Shown one piece after another: positions 11,970-23,999 of a stretch of DNA of 60,000 bases (positions are counted from its first letter, which is position 1; each line of letters begins with the position of its first letter). A model generated the notes under the pieces. That model ran no database searches and had not been told where the DNA came from. It worked only from the letters and a program-made list of their open reading frames with translations. A program made the translations under genes and the position numbers. This DNA comes from Takakia lepidozioides. Its lineage: Eukaryota; Streptophyta; Takakiopsida; Takakiales; Takakiaceae. The stretch lies in contig CM060733.1 in NCBI GenBank assembly GCA_030704615.1, positions 53,632,001-53,692,000 of the forward strand, read 5' to 3'.

Positions 11970-12459
11970 TGCATCGCCAAAGGCAGCAACTGCAGCGGCA
12001 CAGTTGATAAAGTCAGGCACCTCAACCATGACCACAACTTTTGGAAGAGGATCAAGAGAGGGAGTCCACAATGCCTCTTCTGGCACTTATGGGCATGTGA
12101 AGATGCTTTGTGAGGCAGGTAGACTGAAAGAGGCTCTACTGACTTTAAACCAAGGAGGCATTTCAACAGATTCAGATACGTATGTCTGTCTCTTGCATAA
12201 GTGCATCAAGATGAAAGGCCAAGTGAAGCTAGAAAGCAGGTGCACACTCACATTATCCAAAGTGCACGCCAAATATTTTTCTACTCATCACCCTTGTCAA
12301 CATGTATGTTATGTGCGGGAGCACATGGATGCTCACCAAGTGTTCAACAGAATGCCTCAACGATCTTTCATCACGTGGAACACGATGCTTGTAGGGTGTG
12401 CACAGCAGGGGCGTGGTATGGAGGCCTTGGAGAATGTGCTGAGGGCACCTTCTTCTTGA
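11970..12459 (+). pseudogene. Second PPR unit, N-terminal part
   Basis: This copies the start of the first PPR pseudogene: AAQLIKSGTSTMTTTFGRGS, then YGHVKMLCEAGRLKEALLTL, then a changed frame with DAHQVFNRMPQRSFITWNTM and GCAQQGRGMEALE. The open frame ends at 12459, and the PPR series is cut short by a sequence typical of the 5' part of the next unit. It is a truncated copy of the 9.2 kb gene, not an independent gene. Confidence 0.7.
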
Positions 12460-12589
12460 CCTATTTCAGCCTGTTTTTCCCTCTCATCAGACTCGGCCTT
12501 GAATTTACATATTGAATTGTCAAGGACAATGTGGTGAGGGCACCTTCTTCTTCGACCTATTTCAGCCTGTTTTGCCCTCTCATCAGACT

Positions 12590-13080
12590 CGGCCCTGAGA
12601 TGCATATTGAATTCTATAAGTTAGCTCGTTGGGTGGATCTGTGGTGGTTTGGAATGACTATGACAAGTAACTGCCGATGTGGCAGTAGGAAAGTATCCAA
12701 AACAGATAACAGAGATGAGGAGAAGGTGTGGAATGAATACTTTGTTGACCCCAGTGAATGGTGGAACAACCGAGGCAAAAAGTTGAATGCCTATTAGATG
12801 ACAGAGAGTAGCAGACGCAATTCAGCATAGGAACTAGTGTGATTGGGTGTTTCCTAGGTTGTCATTGTCAGCTGCTAGCAGTAAGGGCAAAGATGAATGC
12901 ATGATTTGTGCAGAGGCATGGATAGTTGAAGGAGAAGGGATAGAGTGTGAGTCCAGATTCATCCAAGAGGGCCGGACTTCAAGCTCCAGATTACCTGTGA
13001 TTCCATGTGGATCAATAGCTACAAGAAACCTAAATCGATTGATCTCATATTACTCTGGGGCGTCTTACATGGCACATTGA
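12590..13080 (+). pseudogene. OSB-type PDF motif exons of the PPR unit
   Basis: The first exon reads IEFYKLARWVDLWWFG and then EEKVWNEYFVDPSEWWNNRG up to about 12785. The second half lies near 12955-13045 in a damaged frame with SYKKP-type coding. FxxDPxxWWxNR...PDFKxKxT..LW is the PDF motif of plant organellar single-stranded DNA-binding (OSB) proteins. The interval between the exons behaves as an intron in every copy. The block repeats at 13.99, 14.56, 19.6-20.2, 21.5-22.5 and, on the other strand, 50.1-50.7 kb. Confidence 0.65.
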
Positions 13081-13119
13081 ACATAGTGGCCAAGTCTCAA
13101 AGCCATGGTCAACTAAAGG

Positions 13120-13843
13120 CAATAGCTGCAGCGGCACAGTTGATAAAATTAGGCACGTCCTCAACCATGACCGCAGCTTCTGAAAGAGGATCAAGAGAGG
13201 GGAGTCCACAATGCCTTTTCTGCGGGGCATGTGAAGATGCTTTGTGAGGCAGGCAGACTGACAAAGGCTCTAGGTCTGGAAGCTGGAATCAGGTGCACAC
13301 TCATATTATCCAAAGTGGATTCATGCCAAATGTTTTGTCTACTCAATACCCTTGTCAACATGTATATTAAGTGCAGGAGCATCATGGATGCTCGCCAAGA
13401 TTTCTACAGAATGCCTCAGCGATCTTTGATCATGTGGAATATAATGTTGGCAGGATTTACCAAACATGGGTGTGGTAGGAATGCTTTTGGCGACCTATGA
13501 GCAAATGTTGCGTAAAGGGGTGAAGCCCAACCACATCACGCTTCCGCATGTTTGCAATGCGTGTGCAAGCCTGGGACCTCTGGAAAAGGGGAAAGAGGTC
13601 CATGATGACATCGTCAAAGCTGGAATTGTACCAGATGTCATCCTGAACACTCCCCTGGTGGATGTGTATGCCAAATGTGGGTGCATTAAGGATGCAAAGG
13701 GAGTTTTCAACATTATGGCTGAACCAAATGTGGTGTCATGGAACGCGATGCTTGTAGGGTATGCACAGCAGGGACATGGTATGGAGGCTTTGGAGACCTA
13801 TGATCAAATGATGGGGGAAGGGGGGGGGGACCTTCTTCAATAG
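13120..13843 (+). pseudogene. Third PPR unit, truncated
   Basis: It begins with AAAQLIKLGTSSTMTAASER, followed by pieces of PPR code. The best stretch (13466-13840) reads YEQMLRKGVKPNHITLPHVC, GKEVHDDIVKAGIVPDVILN, DVYAKCGCIKDAKGVFNIMA and WNAMLVGYAQQGHGMEALE. This shows what one undamaged P-L-S run looked like. Frame changes occur near 13250 and 13490. A run of G residues at about 13820-13829 ends it, and the next PDF-type block follows. Confidence 0.72.
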
Positions 13844-13984
13844 CACAACGGCTACAACTAGGTAGATGGTCAACTGGAAACAGCAATGAAAGCAACACAA
13901 TTGATAGAACAAGGCCCACTGCTAATGAAGGTATCTTCTTCAACATATTTCACCCTGTTTTCCCCTGCTATCAGAGTCGTCCCT

Positions 13985-14775
13985 AAATTTTCATGTTGAA
14001 TTCTACAAGTTAGCTCGTTGGTGGATCTATGGTGGTGTTGGAGTGATATTGACACGTTACTGCCAATGTGGTCGACAGGAAAGTATCGAAAAATAAATAA
14101 TAGAGATGTGGAGAAGCTCTGGAATGAATACGGTTCCGACCCCAGTCAATGGTGGAACAATCCAGGCAAAAAGGTGAATGCCTGTTGGAAGCAGATGCAA
14201 AGCATAGAACTAGTGTGATAAGTAGGGTTGGGGTGTTTGCTGGAACAACTCTAGAGTGTTATTGTCAGCTGCTAGCATCAAGGCAAGGATGTATGCATGA
14301 TTTGTGTAGAGGCATGGATAGCTGAAGGAGCAGGGAGTAGTGTGGGTCCAGATTCATCCAAGAGGGCCGGATTTCAAGCTCCAGATCGCCTACAATTCCT
14401 TGTGGAAGCAGCACACACCTCGCACACACAAGAGGTCCTCTTGGGTGCATGGTCAGTCAAATCCTCCATGGGTCATGACACAAGGTCGAGGACAATGTGG
14501 TGAGGGCACCTTCTTCTTCGACCTATTTCAGCCTATTTTTCCCTCTCATCAGACCCAGCCTTGAATTTACATATTGAATGCTGTAAGTTAGCTCGTTGGG
14601 TGGATGTGGGGTGGTTTGGAGTGACTTTGACAAGTTACTGCTGATGTGGCAGCAGGAAAGTACCCAAAAACAGATAACAAGATGAAGAGAAGCTTTGGGA
14701 TGAACACTTTCCGACCCCAGTCAATGGGGGGACAATGGAGACAAAAAGGTGAGTGCTTGTTCGACTACAGAGAGA
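13985..14775 (+). pseudogene. PDF-motif exon debris, two copies, left flank of the CACTA element
   Basis: The stretch 13990-14210 reads FYKLARW-like code and EKLWNEYGSDPSQWWNNPGK. The stretch 14340-14470 reads the second half (GPDFKLQIAYNSLWKQ). A third, poorer copy of the first half lies at 14560-14760 and is broken at its end by the CACTA terminus at 14783. The debris resumes at 21430 in the same orientation. Confidence 0.6.
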
Positions 14776-15249
14776 AGCAATCACTACAACAGATTGCGGC
14801 TTTTATGACTCCCATGGGTGCGTAGTCATGGCAGATTTGTGGCAGAAATGCCATTTGCAGTCGTAAAATGCTTTTGAAGTCATAATGCAAGTCTGGGGAA
14901 GGCGTATATGCGACTGCATGGCTCCGGACTCTGCGCAACACAGGTCAAACATGTTTGACCACGAATATTGGCATGGCAGATATGACTACTAGTCACGGTC
15001 ATGGCTACACTGGAATGACGTGTACATATTGCTAGACAGACATATGACTTCATGACTCTCATTCTAATGCATTCTGCCAGATCATCACATAGATGAATCA
15101 CTACATGACTGCACGTGTCAACACATGCTTTTCTGGTTATATATATAATATATGAGTATTTATATTTTGAAAAAACGGAGACTCTGACCACTAGAATGAA
15201 TTAAAAAAAAACAAAAACAAAAAGTGCAAAAAGATTTAAAGAAAAACAC

Positions 15250-15452
15250 ATGATAGAGTAAGTGGCACAGTGTGTCGCCCTGGTGGTTTGGGATTCAAAC
15301 CCGCTGCCCTTATCCTATATGTGGGATTGTTCGTGACGGTATGTCTGGGCGTTGATCATCCTGTAGGTCTTATGGCCCATAAATGAAGGCGGGTGAAATT
15401 TTCCCCCTCCTCAAGGGCCCGTGGTTTCCTTTAAGAAAAAAAAAAAAAAAAT
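15250..15452 (+). mobile_element. tRNA-derived SINE
   Basis: A box-A-like TGGCACAGTGTG at 15263-15274 and a box-B-like GATTCAAACCC at 15292-15302 have the spacing of an internal pol III promoter. The body runs to an A tail at 15436-15451. No protein is encoded. Target duplications could not be fixed. Confidence 0.6.
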
Positions 15453-15867
15453 CAAAAATCAAAAAGGGGCTTTTAGGGTTTATAAAAAGGTTTAAAATCT
15501 TAAAAAGTTGCCCATCACGGTAGGGTGAACAGACTTAGAGCAAGTGGGAGGGAGAGAGAGAGATGGCTGGGATTAGAGTGAGCGAGCGGGAGTGAGGGCA
15601 AACATGCATGGGAGTCAGCTTCGTCTTAGCAGGCCGTGTTTCAATCTCTACCCGCTCAGCCCTGATTTTACAACACGGAGGAGAGCTGGCATTAGTTTCT
15701 TAAAGATCCTTCACGATGGTTGGACAACCGCAATCGCAAGGTGTGGCTTTTACTTGGTTGAACGCCGTCATGTCTGTCTTCGTAGCCTACTTTCTTTGCT
15801 GCACGACATCTTGTAGATGCCCCTTAGATTTCCTTTCTAAGCTTCTCCTAGACGACAAACAATTCAC

Positions 15868-18786
15868 ATGCAAAGGGCTGGCTTGCGGCTGGCCACTTTC
15901 AACTTCTCAGGGCTTACTAACCAAAGGAAACAACTCGAAGTTGGACAAGTCCTTCGGACTAATGATATTCATATCTGTGCTGGGCAAGAAACATGGGAAA
16001 CTTCGGATAAACTGGTTGGAGATGTCAATGGTTATAAATGGGCAGGTAGGATGTGTACTCTCAAGGCAGCCTCTGCCAAACGCGGTCATAAAGGGGTTGG
16101 ATTCTTTGTTCGTGTTCTCTTGTTTGATAATTGTGAAATTATCAACAAGGGTTTGAGGTACGAACATAGTATCTGGCTAAAACTGAATCTGAAGGGCGGC
16201 ATGAGTACGAAGGACCTCTTTGTGGGTTGTGTTTACATGCCCACAGAGGGGACCCTTAGTGCTGACACAGACAAAGCCTTCGAAGATGTAAAGTTGGACT
16301 GTGCTTCGTTCCTTGCCAAAGGTCAGGTAGTGCTATTGGGTGACTTCAATGCCCGGGTGGGCAAAGGGCTCCATCAGGACGATATCATAAGCCTTTTGGT
16401 GAGGACGAGCTGAATTCTAATGGCAGACGGTTAATTAACTGTCTGGAAGAGCTTCAGCTTTTGACCTTGAATAACAGGACAAGAGGTGACCAAGTGCAGT
16501 GGACTCGTGAGAAATCCCAAAATGGGGAACGTTCCATTGTGGACTATATCATAATGGACAAAAATTTGTTTCCCCAGTGTGCCAATGTGTTGATCGATAG
16601 AACTGATATTGGTACCTCTGACCACTTCCTGGTTTGGACTGAGATCAAAAGGTGTTTTCCCAACACCAACAGATCTGTGAAACGTTCGATTCGGAAGTGG
16701 CGCATAGAAAAATTCCATAATGAGGAGGTCAAGGCTGAGTACGTCCAGGCCTTGCAAGAGGCTCTCCCTCATTTTGTCCAATCGCTCCAAGAACTTCAGT
16801 CTCGCTCTGACAACGCAAGAAATGAAGTCGAAAGAGCAGTGGACTCTTGGGAGAGTTTCGTCTCCTCCGTGGCTGACAAGATCATTGGGAGGAAACTAAT
16901 TGTCTGTGGTAGAGCTGTTAATTGGTGGACCAATGAGATCAAACTCAAGATAGCTGAGAGACGAGCCCTCTATAAAGAGTGCTGCAATTTGAAAACCAAC
17001 AGAGAATTGTGGGCGAGGTACTATCAGCTCCGGAAAGATATCAATCAGCTTGTTAGGTCTCAGAAGAAATTATACTGGGATAAGTTATACAGTGAAATAA
17101 ACTCAAACCACCATGGTGGTAATGACAAGAAATTCTGGTTGGCCCTTCAACGTTTGTACAAGCCTAAAAACGGTCAGCAAGTACAAGCGCTGAAGACTAC
17201 TAAAGGTGCAGTGGTGACTTCATCGGTTGACATTGTCAAAACCTTTGAAAATCACTACAGTATCCTTGGCAGAACTTCTAGGTCTAACAGTGAGGGGTCT
17301 TCTGCTGAATGGAGGGACACAGTTGGAAAAATTGTTCCTATGATTCAAAACAGCCCTGATGAACTGGAGTATATTTCAATGGCTTATAACGCTCCCATTA
17401 GTTCTTCTGAGATTGTGGAAGCAATTGAACATTTAAATGGATATAAAGCTGGTGGACCTGATGGTATTGTCAACGAGCTTATCAAGCACGGTGGCGATCC
17501 TATGATAGAGGCCCTAGTTCTCCTCTTTAACCTTATCTGGAAGACTGAAATGATCCCCTTTCGCTGGCGACAGGGGGTCATTGTCAGTCTATACAAGAAG
17601 GGTGACAGAGAAGAACCGGGGAACTACCGTGGCATCACGCTCCTCAATGCTGTTGGCAAGACATTCTGCAGAGTTATAAGTACTCGTCTCGAGGTTGATC
17701 TGGAGTCTAGAGGTTGTTTCCACGAAGGCCAAGCTGGCTTTCGGCGAAACAAGGGCTGTGTGGATCATATCTTCACTCTAAGCCAGATTATTCAGGGAAG
17801 GAAAAAAGAAGGGAAACCCACTTATGTTTTTTTCCTGGATGTCAAAAAGGCTTATGACATAGTGTGGAGAGATGGCCTATGGTTCCGCCTCTGGTCTTGT
17901 GGGATCAAGGGAAAGATGTGGAGAGTTGTCCACAACTTGAATGCTCACACCAAAAGCTGTGTCACTGTTAACGGACAGAAGTCCAACTTCTTTGACATAG
18001 ACCAAGGTGTAGCTCAAGGATGTACTCTCTCCCCTCTGCTCTTCAATGTTTTCATCAATCAACTCCTCGAGGATGTGGAAAGTGAAGGATTTGGGTTAAG
18101 GGTGGGTAATACCACCATACCAGCCCTTATGTTTGCAGATGACTTTGCAGGCATAGGGGAGACTCCAACCAATCTCCTTAGAGGCTGTAGTGTCTGAAGC
18201 CATGTCTGTTGCCATGAGATTGTCTGATGAAAATGAAGTTAGGCAGAGAACTTCCCTAAACTTGTTTCCAGTCAGTGACATGGGGGTGGACATCTTGGAT
18301 GACCTCAAGGGTCTACCCACTCTCGGCACTAGACTGAAATTTAAACTCAGGGCAGGAAGCCTACCTTTGAACAACAAACAGAAGCAGAGAGGAAAGGGAG
18401 AGTGCAATTGTCCGTTGTGTGGGCAATCTGAAGACAATATTCATTTTCTGATACGCTGTCCGGGGTTCTCTCACCAAAGAGACGCTCTCTTCAATTCTAT
18501 CAAGGGAATTGTGCCTGTACCCCTGTTTACCAACTTTGAAAGTCTCGAGGCTGAGCCAAAAGCCCAGGCCCTCCCTAGTTTTTGGGCAAATCACACACAG
18601 CAGATTGATGCTTGTGTGAAGGGTTTTCTAGAGGATATATGGAAAACCCGGATTAATTCCTTATATGATGGTAAGTCTTACTACCAACGTCAGCCCCTGA
18701 CGGAGGTAGGTTCTGTTCCTTTTGTTCCTGCTCAAACTGGGCGCGGGGTCAATGGCCACAAGGCTACGGCAAACAACGTCTTATGA
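15868..18786 (+). pseudogene. LINE with AP endonuclease, reverse transcriptase and C-terminal finger
   Basis: Frame one (15868-16413) is an AP-type endonuclease: LATFNFSGL, ICAGQETWE, GCVYMPTEG and VVLLGDFNARVG. A one-base shift near 16390 moves it to frame two (16461-18197), which completes the endonuclease (IVDYIIMD, TSDHFLVW). This frame continues into a reverse transcriptase: GPDGIVNELIKHGG, GNYRGITLLNAVGK, HEGQAGFRRNKG, VFFLDVKKAYD, DQGVAQGCTLSPLLFN and the catalytic FADD at about 18135. The part after FADD is deleted and replaced by a third frame (18190-18786) with the finger CPLCGQSEDNIHFLIRC. The copy is dead but well preserved. It lies inside the CACTA interval. The clade needs a phylogeny. 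Confidence 0.88.
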
Positions 18787-19019
18787 GTACAATCTAAGCT
18801 TCTCCGTCAGCTCCGTAGGGTTTGTGTTATTGTATGGCAGCGTCCAATTTATATTCCTAGTCATTTTGTTGGTTGATAGATTGCTGTCACAGTACGCGTG
18901 TCACAGTACAAGCTGTAAGAAAGCAAGAGATACATAGTTATACAGTCAAATAGACAACTATCAGTTTATGTGGAATCTCTTCCCAATGGCAGGATGGGTT
19001 GGGAACAGCCAAGTCAGGA

Positions 19020-19515
19020 GGCGAATGCCTGTCAAATTACCACATGTCCTTCTAAACACTGCCCCTGCCCTGGTGGACATGTATGCCAAATGTGGGTGCA
19101 TCGAGGATGCCAAGGGAGTGTTCAACACTGTGGCTGAACGAGATGTGGTGTTGTGCGATGCTTGCAGGGTATGCACAGCTGGGGTGCGGGATGGAGGCTC
19201 CAACCTTTGAGCAAATGATGGGGGAAGGGGTGAAGGCCGTTGACATAACGTTTGTGTGCGTTTACAATGCGTCTGGCAGCCCTAGAAAAGGGCAAAGAGA
19301 TCCCTGGTAACATCATCAAATCTGCAATTGTACCAGATGTCATCCTGAACATTGCTCTGGTGGCCATGTATGCTAAATGTGGGAGCGTTGAGGATGCTAA
19401 GGGAGTGTTCAACACTATGGCTGAACCAGATGTGGTGTCGTGGAATGCGATGCTTGCAGGGTGTACAGAGCAGGAGCGCGAGATGGGGCTTTGGACACCT
19501 GAAAGCAAATGATGG
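19020..19515 (+). pseudogene. PPR fragment inside the CACTA interval
   Basis: PPR code with frame changes: LVDMYAKCGCIEDAKGVFNT at about 19070, then ALEKGKEIPGNIIKSAIVPD, VAMYAKCGSVEDAKGVFNTM and PDVVSWNAMLAG up to about 19460. It belongs to the same PLS family as the 9-14 kb cluster. Its presence between the CACTA ends means either capture or insertion of the element into an older cluster that kept rearranging. Confidence 0.7.
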
Positions 19516-19529
19516 GGAAAGGGGTGAAG

Positions 19530-20235
19530 GTACATTCTTCAACATATTTCACCCTGTTTTCCCTGCTAGTGTTTGCTTTGACAATTTTAGGCTGTCATTG
19601 TCAGCTGCTAGCAGCAAGGTGAGGATATATGCATGATTTGTGCAGAGGCATGGATAGCTGAAGGAGTAGGGATTTTGTGTGGGTCCAAGAGGGTCAGATT
19701 TCAAGCACAAGATTACCTGTGATTCCCTGTGGATCAATAGCTACAAGAAACCTGCATGGGTAGATGGTCAACTGGCAGCAACGGCACAAGTCCGGACCAA
19801 TCAGGCACTGCTAATGAAGGCATCTTCTTCAACACATTTCACCCTGTTTTTCCCTCTTTATCAGAATCGGCCCTAAATTTACATGTTCAATTCTACAAGT
19901 TAGCTGGTTGAGTGAATCTAGTTTGGAGTGACTTTGACATGATACTGCCAATGTGACAACAGGAAAGTGTCAAAAAACAGGTAACAGAGATGAGGAGAAG
20001 TTGTGGAATGAATACTTATCTGAGCCTTGTCACTGATGGGTCAACCGGGGCAGAAAGGTGAATGCCTGCTACATTTCAAAGAGTAGCAGACGCAATTCAA
20101 CATAGGAACTAGTGTGCTACGCTGAGTTGGGTGTTTCCTAGAACAAATGTAGGCTGTCATTGTCAGTTGCTAGTAGCAAGACAAGGTTGAATGCTTGATT
20201 TTGTGCAGAGGCATGGATAGCTGAAGGAGTAGAGA
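19530..20235 (+). pseudogene. PDF-motif exon debris inside the CACTA interval
   Basis: The second-half exon (FKHKITCDSLWINSYKKPAW, VDGQL) lies at about 19700-19785. A further first-half copy follows (19860-20060, with RDEEKLWNEYLS-like code). The start of the next intron-like block ends near 20235, where similarity to the other copies stops. Confidence 0.6.
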
Positions 20236-21030
20236 TAGAGTGTGGGTGACGCAGGGTGTTGGGCAATGGGCAAGACGTCTTTGTATAAACGTGAGTGACC
20301 TTCCTATCCTCCTGGCTCTCATTTTTAGTGCATGTTTCTTTGTGAAGTATCTGACGACTTTGCCAACACACACCAACCTTTTTGCTTTGGTTTGTTTACG
20401 AGTCCATGGGATAGAAGTTACCATAAATAACACTGGCATTGGTTTTTCATATATGGTATTAGACAATTCTCTTAATTATTTCCGCCTTGGCAGGTTGCTC
20501 AGTGACCTTCCCTGGACGCTTTGGAGTATAACGAGTGAGTGTCTCACAATGCAATGTTGGTTGGTGCATCTTATGCAAGAACTTGGAAAACAAATAGATG
20601 TCATTGCTGTAGTAATTCTTAAAGCCATGCAAGCTTTAGTTTTTGATAGGTTGCAGATTGATGGAATAGCATGAGTAGTTAGAAGATTATGGGTGAACAC
20701 TTTTCAAAGTGTTATAGTTAGACAATATAATTCACATGAGAACATGTGACTATTTTATGTATTTTTAGATCGCGACCAAAATGATAATGATAAATAGATT
20801 GGTAAATAGAGAATGTATACAATCTCTTGGTTTTGCTCAGCTTGTTGCAGTTATGTCTTGCTGCCTTGTTCTCTTTGTATTATATATTATATTTCATTGT
20901 TGTAATAGACATGTACATGATTACTATCATAGTCATAATAATGACTACATATATTTTCACTCTCCAATAGTACTACACCATGTGGCAGAAATACAAATAT
21001 GTAAAAAAAAATAGCAATACACCCAAAAAA
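20236..21030. other. AT-rich stretch, no gene seen
   Basis: Frames of 77-144 codons exist, but none resembles a known protein or has exon-like structure. It is probably interior sequence of the CACTA element or of an unrecognised insertion. Confidence 0.4.
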
Positions 21031-21429
21031 CACCAATCATGACACATGTCAATCTGCTAAGGGACCATGTGTGAAAATTACAATGCGCCACGTGTTGCAA
21101 TCGGATTAGCACTCCCGTAGTCATAGTTGGCAGTCATGGAGAGCGAACACTCTGCCACGTGTCATTTCATGTATCGAGCACGTGCCACTCTTGCACAGCC
21201 GCTGACATGGATTACATTGTCCGTTCAGTCATTCAGTAAAGCCAGCGTGTATGACTACCCCCACAGCTGCTCAGGCGCCACGTCACAGCCAGCCTGGAGA
21301 GTCATATCTGCCATGTCACAACTGACTAGGTCTTTACGTCTTCAGAGTCAGGAAGTCATAAATGGCTTCCATGACTGCATTTGCAGTCATAACACAGAGA
21401 CGTAAAAGCCGCTTTTTGTTGTAATGAAT

Positions 21430-22560
21430 TGCAATTCAGAATTGGAACTACTGTTAAGTCCTAGGTTGGGGTGTTTTTTGGAAGAACTTCACACCATCAC
21501 TGTCAGCTGCTAGCAGCAAGGCTTAGGGATGTATTCATGATCTATACACGGGCAAGGATAGCTAAGGGACCAGGGATAGAGGTCCAGATTCATGTTCAGG
21601 TTCAGGCTGAGGGATCAATAGCTAAAAGAAATCAGCTGGAGTAGATGGTCAATTGTTGCAAGTGGAAACAGTAGCGGCAACACAATTGATAGAATGAGGT
21701 GCTGCTAATGAAGGCACCTTCCTCAACACATTTCAGCCTGCTTTTCCAAATAGGGTTGGGGTGTAAGAACAAATCTAGGCTATCATCATCAGCTGCTAGC
21801 AGCAAGACAATGACATATGCATGATTTGTGCAGAGGCATAGATAGTTGAAGGAGCAGGGATAGAGTGTGGGTGCAGATTCACCCAAGAGGGCCAGGCTTC
21901 AAGCTCTGGATTGACTCTATAGCTAAAACAAACCTGCATGGGTGGATATATGGTCAACTGGCAGCAGCGGCACAATTTATAAAATCAGACACTAGTAATG
22001 AAGGCATCTTATTCAACATATTTCAACTTGTTTTTCCCTCTAATCAGAATCGACCCTAAATTTCCATGTTGAATTCTGCAAGTTAGCTGGTTGAATCTAG
22101 TTTGGAGTGACTTTGACATGATACTGCCAATGTGACAACAGGAAAGTATCAAAAAACAAGTAACAGAGATGAGGAGAAGTTGTGGAATGAATACTATTCT
22201 GCCCTTTCAATGATGGGACAACCAAGGCAAAAAGGTGAATGCCTAGTTACATTTCATAGACTAGCAGACGCATTCAGCATAGGAACTAGTGTGAGAAGCT
22301 GAGTTGGATGTTTCCTAGAATAAATCTAGGCTGTCATTATCAGATACTAGCAGCGAGGCAAGGATGAATGCATGATTTGTGCAGAGGCATGTGTAGCTGA
22401 AGGAGAAAAGAGAGTGTGGGTCCAGATTCATCCAAGAGGGCCAGATTTCAAGCACAAGATTACCTATGACTCCCTGTGGATCAATAGCTACAAGAAACCT
22501 GCATGGGTAGATGATCTATTCCGTGGGACTCAATCTGTCACTGAGCCTTGCATTATGAGG
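21430..22560 (+). pseudogene. PDF-motif exon debris, right flank of the CACTA element
   Basis: At least two more copies of the PPR 5' block are seen. First-half exon code is at about 22150-22240, and second-half code at 21880-21960 and 22435-22515. The last is the cleanest copy in the window: PDFKHKITYDSLWINSYKKP followed by AWVD. PPR units themselves are missing from these copies. Confidence 0.65.
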
Positions 22561-23510
22561 ATCACAATTGTTTGGCAGCTTACCTGCATGAGGCCTTGAC
22601 CCTTAGGCAATCCCCAGAGCAGTAGTAGCTTTGGGCTGCTTTTTTACTTTGGTTTTTTCATTTTGTATCATAACCTCTTTGAGCTTTCCGCAGCTGTAAT
22701 GAAGTACCATTTGTTTTGTTTCATTTCATTTTCATTTTGTTTTGTTTCATGGCATGTCTTTCATTGTTTTCGCATTTCTAATGACATGATTAGTTCTCTT
22801 GTATGGCATTACATGCGTATGTACTAGTCGGCTCATTACAAACACCAAAACTTCAAAGCATGAACCACTATGAGTTATTGTTCAAGTAATTTCGAGCACT
22901 TCATTTAAAGTAGTAAAGCAGTGGTTGCGCTGACTTCTGCAGTCGCAATTGCCACTGGGCATGTAGCACTGCAAGTTATGTGGTCAACTACCACGTGGTG
23001 CCTCGGGCCCGTGGCCACGTGGCAGCAATGCTGCTCGCCGTGGCGCCGCCACGTCGGCGTCCACATCGTCGTCCACGTCCGCGTCCATGTGTCACCACGC
23101 TCCGGTGAGTCAGTCCACTCATCCGGAGGGAAAAGTCAAAATCAGCCCAAAAGGTCAGGGCGGCCCGCTTGGTTACGCCACGTGGTCTTCAGCATTAATC
23201 GCAATAATCGCTGAGCAGTTGTTCGCGCGTCTGCGTCCTTTACCACTCCAATCATTGGATGTCCGACCCAACTTCCACGTCTGTTGTAACTAGTCATTTG
23301 TAACTTCCAGTCGATCCCGGTTTTTTTTTTACTTTTACGACTCAAAATGAGTCGTTACCCCAGTGGTATATGACACGAATGCTTCTAGTGGATACATCTA
23401 TAAATCACAAAAGCAATCTAAATATATATATGCATATCAAGATTTCTTTCAAGTTCCTTCTAAGGGGTCCCTCTTGTGACGTCGGGGAGTTGCAACCTCC
23501 ACAGCCTTAG
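22561..23510. other. No gene; GC-rich CCACGTGG palindrome region at 22.92-23.3 kb
   Basis: The 22560-22900 stretch is T-rich, like a retroelement 3' untranslated region. From about 22921 to 23300 the base composition jumps to GC-rich, with repeated CCACGTGG, GCCACGTGGC and CCACGTC motifs, in the style of transposon subterminal regions. No terminus or target duplication was found. Confidence 0.4.
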
Positions 23511-23940
23511 TGCCCAGCCCCAGCCCCAGCCCCAGCGTCGTCGCCGTTGTTGCAGCCCCACTGCCAAGTGCCCCAAGCAACGTCCTTGTGATGACCTAAG
23601 CTAACTACAACACTATTGCGACCCCCTGACGTCGCAGCGCGGGGCGTCCCCAACGACGCTTTTGTGACGATGAGGGCCGCAAAGCCTAAAAAAAAAAAAA
23701 AAAAAAAAAACATTGTGGCGATGTCGTTGCAACGCCCTGGCGTCGCAGATGCACTGGGGCACCCTCAGTGACGCTTTTGCAACGCAGAGGCGTCTCAAAA
23801 AATAAAATAAAAAATGTCGCAGCGGGGCCCCTTTCCCCTTCATGCCACATTGCGACGGCTGGGCGTCGCAACGGGGGATTGCGTTGTCAGCGCCGTGCGG
23901 GGCGTGGGGGCGCGGCTGGCGTCGCACCCCCCCCCCATTT
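23510..23940. mobile_element. Right terminus of a second CACTA-like element
   Basis: The stretch ends ATTTGCTGTAGTG at about 23938, whose complement CACTACAGCAAAT is a CACTA-style terminus. The adjoining 300 bp carry repeated GCGACG / CGTCGC motifs (about 23625-23930), a CCCCAG short tandem at 23516-23535 and homopolymer runs. The matching left terminus was not found. The 8035-8290 block shares the motif. Confidence 0.45.
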
Positions 23941-23999
23941 GCTGTAGTGGTTATACAAGCTAGAGTAACTCTTCATCCTCATGGGGCATATGAGATGGT

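Larger units (their letters stand above)
14783..21426. mobile_element. CACTA-type DNA transposon remnant or non-autonomous element
   Basis: The left end CACTACAACAGATTGCGGC and the complement of the right end, CATTACAACAAAAAGCGGC, match at 20 of 24 positions when extended to 24 bp. The sequence AAT flanks both sides (14780-14782 and 21427-21429), the 3-bp target duplication expected of CACTA elements. Both subterminal regions (14783-15130 and 21040-21426) are full of short ATGACT / AGTCAT motifs, as in transposase-binding regions of this superfamily. No transposase is seen. The interior holds a SINE, a LINE and PPR/PDF debris like that outside, so it was captured or nested later. Confidence 0.72.

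Noticed and set aside
20240-20674. 144-codon plus-strand frame
   Set aside because: No family resemblance and no exon structure; composition alone explains it.
22921-23345. Coding frames in the GC-rich CCACGTGG segment
   Set aside because: Frames of 67-97 codons follow the palindromic words and resemble no protein.
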